Of a stretch of 47,335 bases of DNA, positions 17,352 through 27,375 are shown in pieces. The first letter of the stretch is position 1, and the number at the start of each line of letters is the position of its first letter. Made by a program: the position numbers and the translations under genes. The notes under the pieces are model-generated. The model saw only the letters and a list, made by a program, of their open reading frames with translations, did not search any database and was not told the DNA's origin. Location of the stretch: positions 1-47,335 of the forward strand of contig NZ_AXUN02000169.1 of the NCBI RefSeq assembly GCF_000495435.3, given 5' to 3'. This DNA comes from Youngiibacter fragilis 232.1 (GTDB lineage Bacteria; Bacillota; Clostridia; Clostridiales; Clostridiaceae).

Positions 17352-18032
17352 ATGGAAAACAGGATCATGGATATGCCCGAAATGGAAAGACCCCAGGAAA
17401 GACTGCTCAGGTACGGGGCAGAAAGCCTTTCCAACAGCGAACTTCTCGCTGTAATCCTCCGTACCGGAACCAAGGATGAAAATGTCATTGCGATGTCTCA
17501 CCGGCTGATCTCCATATTCAGTGGGATCAACGGACTGCTTGAGGCCTCCAAGGAGGAGCTCATGGAGGTAAAGGGAATCAAGGAAGCAAAAGCATGCCAG
17601 ATACTCTCTGTGGCTGAGCTTTCAAAGAGATTCCTGACCTACAGGTCAGGTGATTCATTGAGGATAACTTCTCCTGATACGGCAGCCAATCTCCTGATGG
17701 TCGAGATGAGGAGCTACCGGAAGGAAGTGCTTAAGGTGGTCCTCCTGAACACAAAGAACATGGTGATCGGAGTGACATCCGCATCTGTGGGAAGCCTTAA
17801 CTCATCGATCGTGCATCCTCGGGAGATATTCAAGGAAGCAATCAGGAAGAGCGCATCATCTATAATCCTTGCACACAACCACCCCTCCGGGGACCCTGCT
17901 CCGAGCAGCGAGGATATCGCTGCTACCGAAAGGATCAGGGAAGCAGGCAAGATTATTGGAATCGAGCTTCTAGACCATATCATAATAGGTGATGGAACCT
18001 ACATAAGCTTGAAAGAAAAAAATTTACTTTGA
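17352..18032 (+). CDS. radC: RadC family JAB/MPN-domain protein
   Basis: 226 residues: an N-terminal helix-hairpin-helix region ([25 protein letters not shown] and [14 protein letters not shown]) and a C-terminal JAB1/MPN metalloprotease-like domain with the zinc motif [15 protein letters not shown] (about residues 176-190). Biochemical function is unsettled; the old assignment to DNA repair is not well supported. The start is ATG 17352, with AGGAGGT at 17341-17347; an ATG at 17319 overlapping maf lacks such a site. It sits between maf and mreB, the common Firmicute arrangement. Confidence 0.93.
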   Translation: MENRIMDMPEMERPQERLLRYGAESLSNSELLAVILRTGTKDENVIAMSHRLISIFSGINGLLEASKEELMEVKGIKEAKACQILSVAELSKRFLTYRSGDSLRITSPDTAANLLMVEMRSYRKEVLKVVLLNTKNMVIGVTSASVGSLNSSIVHPREIFKEAIRKSASSIILAHNHPSGDPAPSSEDIAATERIREAGKIIGIELLDHIIIGDGTYISLKEKNLL

Positions 18033-18054
18033 CAGACTGAAAGGAGAAAAATCA

Positions 18055-19062
18055 ATGCGTTTATTCGGAACTAGCAGGGACATGGGCATAGACCTCGGAA
18101 CAGCCAATACCCTGGTGTACATAAAAGGAAAGGGGATCGTCCTCAGGGAGCCTTCTGTAGTGGCGTTCAACACACAGACCAACAAGCCGCTCGCGGTAGG
18201 TGAGGAAGCCAAGAGGATGATAGGAAGGACTCCGGGAAACATCGTTGCGGTAAGACCGCTCAAGGATGGAGTAATCGCAGACTTCGACATTACACAGACA
18301 ATGCTGAGGCAGTTCATCGAGAAGACCGCGTCCAAGAGCGCCTTTACAGCGCCAAGGATAATCGTATGCTTCCCTTCAGGTGTCACTGAGGTTGAAAGAA
18401 GGGCTATCCTTGAGGCAACAAAGCAGGCAGGAGCCAGGGAAGTTGTCCTCATGGAGGAACCGATGGCTGCGGCAATAGGTGCCGGACTTCCTGTAGACGA
18501 GCCTACCGGTTCGATGATAGTGGATATCGGCGGAGGAACTACTGAAGTTGCTGTCGTATCACTCGGGGGCATAGTCGTTGCGAAGTCACTCAGGATAGCA
18601 GGTGATGAGCTTGACCAGTCAATAGTCGCCTATATCAAGAGGGAATACAACCTTATGATAGGTGAGAGGACATCCGAGAACATCAAGATGACCATCGGTT
18701 CCGCATTCAAGGTTGAAGGAACCGAAGAGGGTGTAATGGATGTAAAGGGAAGGGACCTTGTCACAGGACTTCCGAAGGTAATACAGGTTACAGAGGCTCA
18801 GATAAGGGAAGCCCTTCACGAGCCTATAAGCGATATCATAGATGCCATAAAGACAACACTTGAGAAGACCCCACCTGAGCTCGCAGCAGACATCATGGAC
18901 CAGGGTATCATGCTTGCCGGAGGAGGCGCGCTTCTGAAGGGACTCGGAGAACTCATAACCCATGAGACCCACATGCCTGTAATGATTGCAGATGCACCTC
19001 TTGACTGTGTGGTCCTTGGTGCCGGCAAGGCTCTGGACAACTTCGACAAGATATCGAGATGA
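18055..19062 (+). CDS. mreB: Rod shape-determining protein MreB
   Basis: Bacterial actin that forms membrane-bound filaments guiding the elongation machinery. It has 335 residues, typical length. Motifs are [28 protein letters not shown] (phosphate-1), [34 protein letters not shown] (phosphate-2) and the adenosine motif [12 protein letters not shown]. Near the N-terminus is the short hydrophobic stretch MRLFG that could touch the membrane. AAAGGAG precedes the ATG by eight bases. Its stop overlaps the mreC start (ATGA). Confidence 0.97.
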   Translation: MRLFGTSRDMGIDLGTANTLVYIKGKGIVLREPSVVAFNTQTNKPLAVGEEAKRMIGRTPGNIVAVRPLKDGVIADFDITQTMLRQFIEKTASKSAFTAPRIIVCFPSGVTEVERRAILEATKQAGAREVVLMEEPMAAAIGAGLPVDEPTGSMIVDIGGGTTEVAVVSLGGIVVAKSLRIAGDELDQSIVAYIKREYNLMIGERTSENIKMTIGSAFKVEGTEEGVMDVKGRDLVTGLPKVIQVTEAQIREALHEPISDIIDAIKTTLEKTPPELAADIMDQGIMLAGGGALLKGLGELITHETHMPVMIADAPLDCVVLGAGKALDNFDKISR

Positions 19063-19916
19063 ATCGGATAATCGCACTATTCAGGAACAGGCTGGCCTCG
19101 AGAGTTATCTCGGCGTCAGCCATCCTTTTAATACTAATGGGAACAACCGTATACAGAGACCACAAGACACTGATCGAAAGCGGGGCGGGTGCGGCACTCG
19201 GTCCTGTTCAGATGGTCATGTATTCGGCAAATAAGAGGCTTGAAACACTGATTGACTTCTTTCTCCGCTATGAGGAGATAATGGCGGAAAACGCCCAGCT
19301 TTCACAGGAAAATAACGAGCTTGCAGCAAAGCTTCGGGAATATGAGATGATGAAGTCCGAGAATGAATCGCTGAAAGCCATGTTCTCCTTCAAGGACAGA
19401 AGGTCTGAGTATGATTATCTGGGTGTGAACATAATCAATGTCACCGGAAGCGGAATCATAACTGCCTATACGATTGACAGAGGTTCAGGCGACGGAATAA
19501 GGAAGGGCATGGCTGTGATGTCTCCAGATGGAATCGTTGGTCAGGTCACGGAGGTGTCGGGCACATTCTCTATAATTGAGACAATATCCAGCGAGAACAT
19601 CTCGATACACGTGAAGGTGGTGGAGACAAGCGAAAATTCCGGTATCCTCCAGGGTCAGCGAGGAGCCGGAAACGAGCAGCTGGCAAAGGTCACATATCTT
19701 CCTGCGGATTCTCTGGTTAAGGCCGGCGACAGCATAGTCACCAGCGGACTCGGCGGATTCTATCCTCCCGACATATATGTGGGTGAGGTTGTTTCCGTTG
19801 CGGAGGACAAGGGAAAGCTCATGATGACTGCTGTTGTGAAGCCTTCCGTGGATTTTAGCCGCGCTGAAAGGCTCTATGTGGTGGTACCGAAGACATCAGG
19901 GGAGGTGGAATACTAG
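19059..19916 (+). CDS. mreC: Rod shape-determining protein MreC
   Basis: Bitopic membrane protein linking MreB to the extracellular wall-synthesis enzymes. It has 285 residues: a short cytosolic N-terminus, one membrane segment around [17 protein letters not shown] (about 15-31), a coiled coil (about 66-115, [21 protein letters not shown]-like), and a beta-rich extracellular domain with [19 protein letters not shown] and [18 protein letters not shown]. It starts inside the end of mreB with a four-base overlap, and ends directly against mreD. Confidence 0.95.
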   Translation: MNRIIALFRNRLASRVISASAILLILMGTTVYRDHKTLIESGAGAALGPVQMVMYSANKRLETLIDFFLRYEEIMAENAQLSQENNELAAKLREYEMMKSENESLKAMFSFKDRRSEYDYLGVNIINVTGSGIITAYTIDRGSGDGIRKGMAVMSPDGIVGQVTEVSGTFSIIETISSENISIHVKVVETSENSGILQGQRGAGNEQLAKVTYLPADSLVKAGDSIVTSGLGGFYPPDIYVGEVVSVAEDKGKLMMTAVVKPSVDFSRAERLYVVVPKTSGEVEY

Positions 19917-20405
19917 TTGAGGCTGGCAATACTCTCCCTGATCTCCCTCCTGTTGTCAATGCTCGACATGACCCTGGTTCCTTTTTTCAGTTCCTGGGGA
20001 GCATATGGAAGCCTTCTGTTTACCTTCGGCGCAATTTTCTCAGTCCAGGGAGACTATGATGATGCTTTTCTGATGGCTATCCTTACAGGATTCCTTCAGG
20101 ACATCTTCTTCCCGTATGCATTCGGAATGAACATGCTGCTCAACCTGTTCTTATTCCTTGGATTGTCGAAGATAGGCACAACCTTGAAGGAAGGAAGGCA
20201 TGCAGCTGAAGTCTTGTTCTCGACAGGCGGCGCACTTCTCAAGAGTCTGGTGATGTTTTCACTCCTCACCTTATTCGGCTTCGGGGCAAATTCCTACAGC
20301 ATCCCGGTAACGGGTATACATACGCTCATTTTCGCGCTTTTAATGCATGGGAGCATCGTTTCCCTGAGGCGTGTGCCATATATGAAAAAAGAGTGGAAAT
20401 TCTAA
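19917..20405 (+). CDS. mreD: Rod shape-determining protein MreD
   Basis: Small, very hydrophobic protein of 162 residues with about five membrane segments (for example LISLLLSMLDMTLVPFF, LLFTFGAIFSV, MNMLLNLFLFLGL, LVMFSLLTLFGFG). It fits the MreD family in length and position. The TTG start at 19917 follows the mreC stop directly; GGAGGTGG at 19901-19908 is eight bases upstream. A terminator immediately follows, so mreBCD ends here and the min genes are read separately. Confidence 0.9.
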   Translation: MRLAILSLISLLLSMLDMTLVPFFSSWGAYGSLLFTFGAIFSVQGDYDDAFLMAILTGFLQDIFFPYAFGMNMLLNLFLFLGLSKIGTTLKEGRHAAEVLFSTGGALLKSLVMFSLLTLFGFGANSYSIPVTGIHTLIFALLMHGSIVSLRRVPYMKKEWKF

Positions 20406-20430
20406 AAAATCCTTGGGCACAAGGATTTTT
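20405..20430 (+). terminator. Terminator after mreD
   Basis: AAAAATCCTTG (20405-20415) and CAAGGATTTTT (20420-20430) form an 11-base stem with a four-base loop. It overlaps the last base of the mreD stop. Confidence 0.85.
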
Positions 20431-20523
20431 ACTTTTATATGCCGTCTTTCGCTATAGCATTATTCCTCCGATTCTTATAGAATAAGAGTTGAGCGTTAAA
20501 TCGCAGCATTAACGGAGGTTGAA

Positions 20524-21162
20524 ATGGGGATCGACAGACTTCAGATAAAGGGAAACAGGAAGGGACTGAACCTTCTTATCAATCTAATGGAATTCAGCTC
20601 CATGGAGGAGCTTGCTGACGCAATAAGACAGAAGATGGAGCCGCTCCGGAAATTCTATGACGGAAATGCCATGTTCATCACGACATATCCGATCAGACTC
20701 AAGGAGCAGGAGATGGACTATCTCAGGCAGTCCCTCATGGGGGAGCTCAATATCCCAAGCATTCAGTTTGAAGAATCAAACAGACGCGAGGAGCTTCCAA
20801 AGGTATTCAAAGGCATTAGTGAAGGTCCGACCAAGTTCATCACGAAGAGCCTCAGGGGAGGAGCCCTCGTGGATTACCCCGGAAATGTGGTGGTGGTTGG
20901 AGATGTCCACATAGGTGCGGAGATACATGCCGAAGGGAACATAATCATCATGGGACAGCTAAAGGGCAGGGTGTTCGCAGGTTCATCGGGAAACGAGGAT
21001 GCGATAATAGCAGCAATTGGAATGACACCTGCGCTTCTTTCGATAGCGGGCATTTTCGCAAGGCCGCCCGAATCGAACAAGACCAGCTATCCTGAGGTTG
21101 CGAAGCTTAAGGACGGGGCCATATATGTAGAACCATACAATCCGGGAAAATTCATCATCTAA
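20524..21162 (+). CDS. minC: Septum site-determining protein MinC
   Basis: Inhibitor of FtsZ ring assembly away from midcell. It has 212 residues. The N-terminal domain binds FtsZ; the C-terminal half is a right-handed beta helix visible as glycine-rich turns: TKSLRGGALVDYPGNVVVVGDVHIGAEIHAEGNIIIMGQLKGRVFAG. The segment TPALLSIAGIFARPPE matches the end of MinC that contacts MinD. GGAGG lies before the ATG. The 118-base gap upstream, after the mreD terminator, holds TCTTAT/ATAAGA arms (20473-20487) of a short inverted repeat but no gene. Confidence 0.93.
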   Translation: MGIDRLQIKGNRKGLNLLINLMEFSSMEELADAIRQKMEPLRKFYDGNAMFITTYPIRLKEQEMDYLRQSLMGELNIPSIQFEESNRREELPKVFKGISEGPTKFITKSLRGGALVDYPGNVVVVGDVHIGAEIHAEGNIIIMGQLKGRVFAGSSGNEDAIIAAIGMTPALLSIAGIFARPPESNKTSYPEVAKLKDGAIYVEPYNPGKFII

Positions 21163-21184
21163 GTTCAAAGGAGAGAATGAAAAC

Positions 21185-21982
21185 ATGGCAGAATCAATTG
21201 TAATAACCTCAGGAAAGGGCGGGGTCGGAAAAACCACGACAACAGCCAACATTGGAACAGCCCTTGCACAGATGGGAAAGAAAGTAGTCGTGATTGACGG
21301 AGACACCGGACTTAGGAACCTTGACGTCCTGATGGGTCTTGAGAACAGGATAGTCTATACGATGATCGATTATTTCGACGGAAGGTGCAAGCTTAAGCAG
21401 GCCCTCATAAAGGACAAGAGGCTTCCAAACCTTTGCCTTCTTCCAACAGCGCAGACAAAGGACAAGAATGATATATCAACCGAGCAGATGGTAAGCCTTA
21501 TAAGTGACCTGAGGGAAGAGTTCGACTATATACTTATCGACTGCCCAGCTGGCATAGAGCAGGGATTCGAGAACTCGATAGCTGCAGCAGACAGTGCAAT
21601 AATCGTGGTGAATCCTGAGGTCACATCAGTCAGGGATGCGGACAGGGTAATCGGAAAGCTGGATGCCAAGGGCATTGAGAACCACAGGGTCATAATAAAC
21701 AGGCTCAACTATGAGATGACCGAGAACGGTGACATGCTTAACATTGACGACATACTGGAGATTCTTTCAGTGAAGCTGCTGGGAGTGGTTCCTGATGACA
21801 GGAGCATAACGGTATCCACCAACAAGGGTGAACCAATAGTGCTCGAGGAAGGTACCAAGGCAGGAGCCGCTTTCCTCAACATTGCTAAGAGGATCTCCGG
21901 GGAAGATGTTCCCCTGCTTGATCTGAAGCCCGAGGAGGAAGGTTTCCTCGTAAGGCTGTCGAAGCTTTTCAAAAAGAGATAG
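21185..21982 (+). CDS. minD: Septum site-determining ATPase MinD
   Basis: ParA/MinD-type ATPase that recruits MinC to the membrane. It has 265 residues. The deviant Walker A GKGGVGKTTTTANIG is at about residues 10-24, the switch region GLRNLDVLMGLENRIVY near 41, Walker B DYILIDCPAG near 115. The C-terminal amphipathic membrane-targeting helix FLVRLSKLFKKR is intact. AAAGGAGAG lies upstream. It is flanked by minC and minE in the standard order. Confidence 0.97.
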   Translation: MAESIVITSGKGGVGKTTTTANIGTALAQMGKKVVVIDGDTGLRNLDVLMGLENRIVYTMIDYFDGRCKLKQALIKDKRLPNLCLLPTAQTKDKNDISTEQMVSLISDLREEFDYILIDCPAGIEQGFENSIAAADSAIIVVNPEVTSVRDADRVIGKLDAKGIENHRVIINRLNYEMTENGDMLNIDDILEILSVKLLGVVPDDRSITVSTNKGEPIVLEEGTKAGAAFLNIAKRISGEDVPLLDLKPEEEGFLVRLSKLFKKR

Positions 21983-21994
21983 GGAGGCTGGAGA

Positions 21995-22258
21995 ATGGAT
22001 ATTTTTAGTTTCTTCAAGAAAAAGTCAGGTTCAAAGGAAGTTGCAAAGGACAGGCTTAAGCTTATACTGATGCATGACAGGGGAGACGTATCTCCTGAGC
22101 TTCTTGAGAACATCAAGAACGAGATCATGGATGTGCTCAGGAAGTATGTGGAGATAGATGCCGACATGGAGCTCCAGATGACAACAACCGAGACTGAGTA
22201 TGGCTCAGTTCCTGCACTTGTGGCTAACATTCCGATCAAGAAGATGAGGCAGGGCTAA
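21995..22258 (+). CDS. minE: Cell division topological specificity factor MinE
   Basis: Stimulates MinD ATP hydrolysis and drives pole-to-pole oscillation. It has 87 residues. It shows the N-terminal membrane-binding MDIFSFFKKK, the MinD-contact helix KDRLKLILMHDRGDVSPELLENIKNEI and the C-terminal topological domain. Its presence, with no DivIVA/MinJ seen here, points to an oscillating Min system as in some Clostridia rather than the static Bacillus type. Confidence 0.95.
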   Translation: MDIFSFFKKKSGSKEVAKDRLKLILMHDRGDVSPELLENIKNEIMDVLRKYVEIDADMELQMTTTETEYGSVPALVANIPIKKMRQG

Positions 22259-22297
22259 CCATTCTTAATATTAAGTTAAGGGTCCTTTAATTGCGAA

Positions 22298-22350
22298 AAG
22301 ATGCTGTATGGTTTAGAATTATGCTATTGACCTGCAGCATCTTATTTTTT
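22298..22350 (+). terminator. Possible terminator or attenuator between minE and rodA
   Basis: AAGATGCTG (22298-22306) can pair with CAGCATCTT (22335-22343), followed by A and seven T. The loop of 28 bases is long for a simple terminator. The T run ends right at the rodA ribosome binding site. Confidence 0.45.
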
Positions 22351-22361
22351 TGGAGAATAGT

Positions 22362-23468
22362 ATGAATTTTTTGAGATCCTTCATGATAGACAAAAAGCAG
22401 CTGCGTGAGATAGACTTCGGGATACTTGTTCCTGCGGTCCTCATACTCATGTTCGGCGCATACAACATATACAGGGCTACCTATGAGTCTTCCGGCATAT
22501 ACTATGCACGGCTGCAGCTGACATGGCTGCTTGTTTCACTCTTTGTCGTCTACATAATCCTACTGCTTGATTACAGGATGATATACAAGGTGGTTGAGGT
22601 CCTCTACTGGATCACAGTCGTGATGCTCCTGGTGGTGCTAGCGACCTCGAAGGTGAAAGGTGCCGCCGGGTGGTTCTCGATCGGTCAGAGAGGGCTGCAG
22701 CCAGCAGAATTTGCAAAGCTCACTACAATGATGATGCTCGGGAAAAGACTCCAGAAGACCGATGGGGATGTCAATACCGTAGGGGGCTTTGTAACAACAG
22801 CCATCTATGCCCTCATACCCATGGTCCTGATGATGCTCCAGCCTGACATGGGGCTTACCATGGTAACCTTCTTCATAACCCTTGGAATATTCTTTTCCGT
22901 TGGGCTGTCCATGAAGGTAATAGGAAGCGGATTCGGTTTTATCGCAGCTTCCGTAATGTTCGTCCTGAATACTGATTTCCTGCCGAGCCACTGGAAGGCA
23001 AGGCTTGCTTCATTCCTATACCAGGAGGGTTCGGACCTCGGGATAAACTATCAGCTTTCGCAGAGTATAATCGCAATAGGCTCAGGCAAGCTGACAGGTT
23101 CAGAGACTGCAGGCTTCTACAGGCGAGTCCCTGAAAACCATACTGACTTCATATTCTCAGTGATATCAGAAAACTTCGGATTTGCAGGCGGACTCTTTCT
23201 GCTTGCGCTGTATGGCTTCATGATGTACAGGATGATAAGGATAGCAAAGACAACCGAGGACATGTTCGGCAGGTGTATCGCTGTCGGTGTCTTCTCGATT
23301 TTCCTTTTCTCCATACTTCAGAACATCGGAATGACCATGGGACTCATGCCTATATCGGGCATAACGCTGCCCCTTGTATCATATGGCGGAAGCTCGGTCC
23401 TCACCACCTTCATTGCGCTTGGAATGGTGCTGAATGTTGGGATGAAGAGAAAGACAACCTTATTCTAG
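22362..23468 (+). CDS. rodA: Rod shape-determining SEDS glycosyltransferase RodA
   Basis: Polytopic peptidoglycan polymerase of the SEDS family acting in cell elongation. It has about 368 residues with roughly ten membrane segments. Family motifs are KGAAGWFSIG, LQPAEFAKL, QPDMGLTMV, the PENHTDFIFSVISENFGFAGG loop with its essential aspartate, and MPISGITLPLVSYGGSS near the C-terminus. The start is ATG 22362 with TGGAG six bases upstream; TTG 22350 lies within the T run. RodA normally works with a class B PBP2, whose gene is not in this cluster. Confidence 0.94.
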   Translation: MNFLRSFMIDKKQLREIDFGILVPAVLILMFGAYNIYRATYESSGIYYARLQLTWLLVSLFVVYIILLLDYRMIYKVVEVLYWITVVMLLVVLATSKVKGAAGWFSIGQRGLQPAEFAKLTTMMMLGKRLQKTDGDVNTVGGFVTTAIYALIPMVLMMLQPDMGLTMVTFFITLGIFFSVGLSMKVIGSGFGFIAASVMFVLNTDFLPSHWKARLASFLYQEGSDLGINYQLSQSIIAIGSGKLTGSETAGFYRRVPENHTDFIFSVISENFGFAGGLFLLALYGFMMYRMIRIAKTTEDMFGRCIAVGVFSIFLFSILQNIGMTMGLMPISGITLPLVSYGGSSVLTTFIALGMVLNVGMKRKTTLF

Positions 23469-23486
23469 GACTTTTGGAGGTTTGAT

Positions 23487-24896
23487 TTGAAGGAGATATT
23501 CATAGAGGACAGCTGGACAAGAAGGATAGCTGTCAAGGAGGATGGCATCCTCACGGAATGCCATTTTGAGGAGAAGGACAAGGGAATACTTCCCGGTAAC
23601 CTCATACTGGGTGTCGTAAAGAATACTGTAGTATCACTGAGCTCTGTCTTCATAGACATAGGTGATGTGAAGAACGGATACATGTTCGTCCAGGACAAGG
23701 CAAGACTGAAGGACTTCAGGGATGGTCAGGGTATACTTGTCGAGGTCCTGAAGGAAAAATCAGGAGGCAAAGGGGCAAAGGTCACCGACAAGGTATCCAT
23801 CGCCGGAAAGTATATAGTCCTTTCCATTGGAAAGGGTATAGCATATTCCCAGAAGATTGATCCGGAGACATTGCTTCAAAGGCACGGGAACCTTAAGACG
23901 GTTGATGGTTACAGGGTGCTGTACAGGGAAGCTTCCCTTGATGCATCAACGGAGGATATCCTTGAAGAAATAGAGGAGCTGAAATCCGCCTTCGATGATG
24001 CGCTCAGGAAGGCAGAGAACGGAATAGGGCCAAGGAAGATCTACGGTGATGAATCAGTGCTTGGAAGAGTCATAAGGGACAACTTCTCTGACCTGAACCT
24101 CATATATGTTGACTCTTTGGAAACCCAGGACCGCCTGAAGCGAGAATTCTCTCTGCCGTCCCTCCTTCACAGGGATCCGCAGGGTCTATTCGACTTCTAC
24201 GGTATTGAGAAAGAGATATTAAAGCTGCTGAACCCAAGGGTATCAATGGCTGGCGGCGGTAACCTCGTCATAGAAAGCACCGAGGCAATGCATGTCATCG
24301 ATGTCAACAGCGCAAAGAAGCAAGGGAAGGGAAGCCGTGAGGACTCCTCACTGGAGCTGAACCTTGCTGCCGCTGAGGAAGCAATCAGGCAGATACGCCT
24401 TAGAAACCTCTATGGCATAATCGCAGTGGACTTCGTAGACATGAAGGAAGATGAAAGCAGGAAGGAGCTTCTTGACAAGGTCATGCTTGAACTCAAGAAG
24501 GACCACAGCAAGGCGACAGCATACCCTCTGACTGAACTTGGGATAATGCAGATAGCAAGAAGGGGAAGGGGACTGCCTGTAAAGAGCCATATAAGCGAAA
24601 AATGCCCCTGCTGCGGGAGGGACCAGCTTCTTTCACTGGACTACACGCTCTGGCTCATCAGGAACGAGCTTAAGAGGGAGCTGAAATCCGCTGATGTGAG
24701 AGATTTCCATATAGGACTCAACGAAAGGTTCCGGACCAGGATCGAAAGTGACATCAAGGGCTTCATAGGGAGCATCGATTCAGGCGACAGGAGGATCTAT
24801 CTTACCTTCTCAGGAACTCATGAGCATTTTATCCTGGAACCCCTCATATTTGGAACCCAGATAAGGGATAAGGAGAAATACCTGATAAATCCGTAA
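23487..24896 (+). CDS. rng: Ribonuclease G/E family endoribonuclease
   Basis: Endoribonuclease that cuts AU-rich single-stranded RNA in mRNA decay and rRNA maturation. It has 469 residues, the short RNase G form without the degradosome scaffold. It has an N-terminal S1 domain ([27 protein letters not shown]), the DNase I-like catalytic core with the magnesium aspartates in VIDVNSAKK (about residue 272) and [10 protein letters not shown] (about 315), and the zinc link CPCCGR (about 374). The TTG start at 23487 has TTGGAGG upstream. It follows rodA at 18 bases; rng near mre genes also occurs in enterobacteria. Confidence 0.94.
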   Translation: MKEIFIEDSWTRRIAVKEDGILTECHFEEKDKGILPGNLILGVVKNTVVSLSSVFIDIGDVKNGYMFVQDKARLKDFRDGQGILVEVLKEKSGGKGAKVTDKVSIAGKYIVLSIGKGIAYSQKIDPETLLQRHGNLKTVDGYRVLYREASLDASTEDILEEIEELKSAFDDALRKAENGIGPRKIYGDESVLGRVIRDNFSDLNLIYVDSLETQDRLKREFSLPSLLHRDPQGLFDFYGIEKEILKLLNPRVSMAGGGNLVIESTEAMHVIDVNSAKKQGKGSREDSSLELNLAAAEEAIRQIRLRNLYGIIAVDFVDMKEDESRKELLDKVMLELKKDHSKATAYPLTELGIMQIARRGRGLPVKSHISEKCPCCGRDQLLSLDYTLWLIRNELKRELKSADVRDFHIGLNERFRTRIESDIKGFIGSIDSGDRRIYLTFSGTHEHFILEPLIFGTQIRDKEKYLINP

Positions 24897-24903
24897 TTTT
24901 TAC

Positions 24904-24933
24904 TTTACATATATCATTGACTGATGGTACAAT
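24904..24933 (+). promoter_or_regulatory. Promoter for rplU-prp-rpmA
   Basis: TTTACA (24904-24909) and TACAAT (24928-24933) are spaced by 18 bases, directly upstream of a structured leader of about 75 bases. Confidence 0.6.
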
Positions 24934-24939
24934 ACCTTG

Positions 24940-25015
24940 TAGGCCGCACAGAAGAGGTTTTAAAAAGAATGCTTACCTCGATGGCGAGTACTGGTATGAG
25001 GAGGTGGAAAGTTTT
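24940..25015 (+). promoter_or_regulatory. Probable L21 leader (ribosomal protein autoregulation)
   Basis: The rplU 5' leader contains ACCTC at 24975-24979, which can pair with GAGGT at 24954-24958 or with GAGGT at 25001-25005 inside the ribosome binding site. The two pairings exclude each other, giving an open or closed start region. L21 leaders are known in Firmicutes at this position. Binding of L21 as the ligand is from family knowledge, not visible here. Confidence 0.55.
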
Positions 25016-25330
25016 ATGTTCGCAGTTTTGAAGACAGGTGGAAAGCAGTACAAAGTATCCGAAGGCGATGTAATATACGTTGAGAAGCTCGCAGCTGATG
25101 TTGATTCAACAGTTGAGCTTACTGATGTCCTTGCAGTCACAACAGCAGAAGGAGAGCTCAAGTTAGGTGCTCCGGTTGTAGACGGTGCAAAGGTTGTTGC
25201 CAAGGTAGTAGCCCAGGACAAGGCAAAGAAGGTCATTGTATTCAAATACAAGCCAAAGAAGGACTACAGGAAGAAGCAGGGTCACAGACAGCCATACACT
25301 AAGCTCCTGATCGAGAAGATCGAAGCGTAA
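25016..25330 (+). CDS. rplU: 50S ribosomal protein L21
   Basis: 104-residue L21, which binds 23S rRNA. It begins [20 protein letters not shown] and ends with the family signature [24 protein letters not shown]. The ATG at 25016 is preceded by GAGGAGGTGG. It is the first gene of the conserved rplU-prp-rpmA unit. Confidence 0.97.
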   Translation: MFAVLKTGGKQYKVSEGDVIYVEKLAADVDSTVELTDVLAVTTAEGELKLGAPVVDGAKVVAKVVAQDKAKKVIVFKYKPKKDYRKKQGHRQPYTKLLIEKIEA

Positions 25331-25331
25331 T

Positions 25332-25664
25332 ATGCTGGAGGCTAGATTCCTGAGAAGGTCCGGAAAGCTCATATCCTTCACATTCGAAGGACATGCTGAC
25401 TACGGAAGATATGGAGAAGACATAGTATGCGCTGCGGCTACAGCCCAGTGCATGATGATCTACAACGGGATCGATGAAATCCTGAAGATACCGAACAGGC
25501 TTGACATGAGACAGGATGGCGGCTATTTCTCGATGAGCATCGACAAGGCAAGTGATGCTGAGAAGGAAAAGGCCCAGGTACTTCTTGAGACTCTCAGGCT
25601 GGGTATGAAGGCAATCGAGACCCAATACAAAGATCATATCAAGATAATCGAAGAGGAGGTGTAA
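25332..25664 (+). CDS. prp: Ribosomal-processing cysteine protease Prp
   Basis: 110-residue cysteine protease (formerly DUF464/YsxB) that removes the N-terminal extension of L27. The catalytic histidine is in FEGHADYG (about residue 21) and the cysteine in [10 protein letters not shown] (about 33). It lies between L21 and L27, as in other Bacillota with extended L27. It begins one base after rplU ends and lacks a strong ribosome binding site, suggesting coupling. Confidence 0.94.
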   Translation: MLEARFLRRSGKLISFTFEGHADYGRYGEDIVCAAATAQCMMIYNGIDEILKIPNRLDMRQDGGYFSMSIDKASDAEKEKAQVLLETLRLGMKAIETQYKDHIKIIEEEV

Positions 25665-25666
25665 CC

Positions 25667-25966
25667 ATGCTTATAATGAACCTTCAGTTCTTCGCGCACA
25701 AGGTGGGCGGAGGTAGTACAAGAAACGGAAGAGACTCGCAGTCAAAGAGACTCGGCGTTAAGTCAGCCGACGGACAGTTCGTGCTTGCGGGAAACATACT
25801 GGTAAGGCAGAGAGGGACTAAGATCCATCCGGGTACCAATGTTGGAATAGGCAAAGATGATACTTTGTTCGCTAAGATCGACGGTGTCGTAAGATACGAG
25901 AGACTTGGCAAGGACAAGAAGAAAGCTAGCGTTTACCAGGTAGAGCTGGAAGCAATAGCTGAATAA
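25667..25966 (+). CDS. rpmA: 50S ribosomal protein L27 with cleavable N-terminus
   Basis: 99 residues. The N-terminus [17 protein letters not shown] carries the LQFFA-H site cut by Prp, leaving the mature [14 protein letters not shown] end that reaches the peptidyl-transferase centre. The rest has the L27 features [25 protein letters not shown] and [20 protein letters not shown] lies five bases before the ATG. A terminator follows. Confidence 0.97.
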   Translation: MLIMNLQFFAHKVGGGSTRNGRDSQSKRLGVKSADGQFVLAGNILVRQRGTKIHPGTNVGIGKDDTLFAKIDGVVRYERLGKDKKKASVYQVELEAIAE

Positions 25967-25976
25967 TCGTATTTTC

Positions 25977-26004
25977 AACCTGCTGAATAGGCAGGTTTTC
26001 TTTT
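25977..26004 (+). terminator. Terminator after rpmA
   Basis: AACCTGC (25977-25983) and GCAGGTT (25991-25997) form a seven-base stem with a seven-base loop, followed by TTCTTTT. A TATAAT at 26019-26024 may be the -10 box for obg. Confidence 0.7.
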
Positions 26005-26082
26005 ACCCTTCGTTTGGGTATAATTGAACTGATGCAGACTCAATGGCAGAAACCCTGCCGGAAAATACAGGTGGTGAAGAAA

Positions 26083-27366
26083 ATGAACATGTTTATAGAC
26101 ATAGCTGACATATACCTCAAGAGCGGCAGGGGCGGAGACGGTTCAGTCTCCTTCAGGAGAGAGAAGTACGTTCCTCTCGGGGGGCCTGACGGTGGAGACG
26201 GCGGAAAGGGCGGAGACGTCATATTCGAGGTCGATCCAGACATGACTACTCTCCTTGATTTCAAGTACAAGAGAAAGTATGTTGCCGAGGACGGAGTCAA
26301 CGGCGGTGCTTCAAAGTGCTACGGAAGGGCAGGAGAGAACCTTATCATCAAGGTTCCCATGGGAACAGTCCTAAAGGACAAGGAAACCGGGAAGATAATC
26401 GCCGACCTTTCGAAAAGGGACAGCAGGATAACCGTACTCAGAGGCGGAAAAGGCGGAAAGGGAAACGCAAAGTTCGCGACCCCGACAAGGCAGGCCCCTG
26501 ATTTCGCTGAGCCTGGAATGCCTGCTGAAGACAGGACTGTAACCCTTGAGCTGAAGCTTCTTGCTGATGTGGGACTCCTTGGATTCCCGAACGTCGGAAA
26601 GTCGACTCTCCTTTCAAAGGTGACAAAGGCTACTCCAAAGATAGCCAACTACCATTTCACGACCCTTACCCCAAACCTCGGCGTTGTCAGCCTTCAGGGT
26701 ATCAACCCATTCGTCATTGCTGACATACCTGGACTGATCGAAGGCGCTGCCGAAGGTGTGGGACTGGGAATTTCCTTCCTCAGGCACATTGAGAGGACAA
26801 GGCTTCTCGTTCATGTCATTGACATTTCCGGGATTGAAGGCAGGGACCCGTATGAGGACTTCCTTATGATCAACGAGGAACTCAAGAAATATGATGCGCG
26901 TCTTGCTTCAAGGCCGCAGATCATTGCCATGAACAAGTCTGACCTTGTATATGATGAGAGCATCTTCGAGGATTTCACGAAAAAGGTCGCAAAGCTCGGG
27001 TACACTGACATATACAGGATTTCAGGAGCTACCGGATCAGGAGTGGATGAACTGCTGAAGGCATGTGCAAAGAAGCTGTCCGAGATACCTGTTGAGGAAA
27101 CCCTCTACACGGTTGACGACTTCTTCATACCTGAAGAGAAGCACTTCACATACGAGATCAATGTGGATGAGGACGGCGTGTTCGTGGTATCCGGGACCTT
27201 CGTTGACAGGCTCCTTGATGTGGTAAACGTCGAAAATCCTGACTCCCTGAGATACTTCCACAAGGTCCTCAAGAACAAGGGGGTCCTTGACAAGCTGAAG
27301 GAAATGGGAATAGACGACGGAGACACTGTAAGGCTCAGAAATTTCGAATTCGAATTCTACGTATAG
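26083..27366 (+). CDS. obg: GTPase Obg (CgtA)
   Basis: Essential GTPase in 50S ribosome maturation and stress signalling. It has about 427 residues in three parts. The glycine-rich Obg fold has [16 protein letters not shown] and [14 protein letters not shown]. The G domain has [10 protein letters not shown] (G1, about 166), [16 protein letters not shown] (G3), NKSD (G4) and SGATGSG (G5). The Firmicute OCT domain follows at about 350-427. The start is ATG 26083 with AGGTGGTGA five bases upstream; an upstream ATG gives a non-family extension, and ATG 26089 is the other option. Confidence 0.96.
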   Translation: MNMFIDIADIYLKSGRGGDGSVSFRREKYVPLGGPDGGDGGKGGDVIFEVDPDMTTLLDFKYKRKYVAEDGVNGGASKCYGRAGENLIIKVPMGTVLKDKETGKIIADLSKRDSRITVLRGGKGGKGNAKFATPTRQAPDFAEPGMPAEDRTVTLELKLLADVGLLGFPNVGKSTLLSKVTKATPKIANYHFTTLTPNLGVVSLQGINPFVIADIPGLIEGAAEGVGLGISFLRHIERTRLLVHVIDISGIEGRDPYEDFLMINEELKKYDARLASRPQIIAMNKSDLVYDESIFEDFTKKVAKLGYTDIYRISGATGSGVDELLKACAKKLSEIPVEETLYTVDDFFIPEEKHFTYEINVDEDGVFVVSGTFVDRLLDVVNVENPDSLRYFHKVLKNKGVLDKLKEMGIDDGDTVRLRNFEFEFYV

Positions 27367-27375
27367 GTGGTAATC

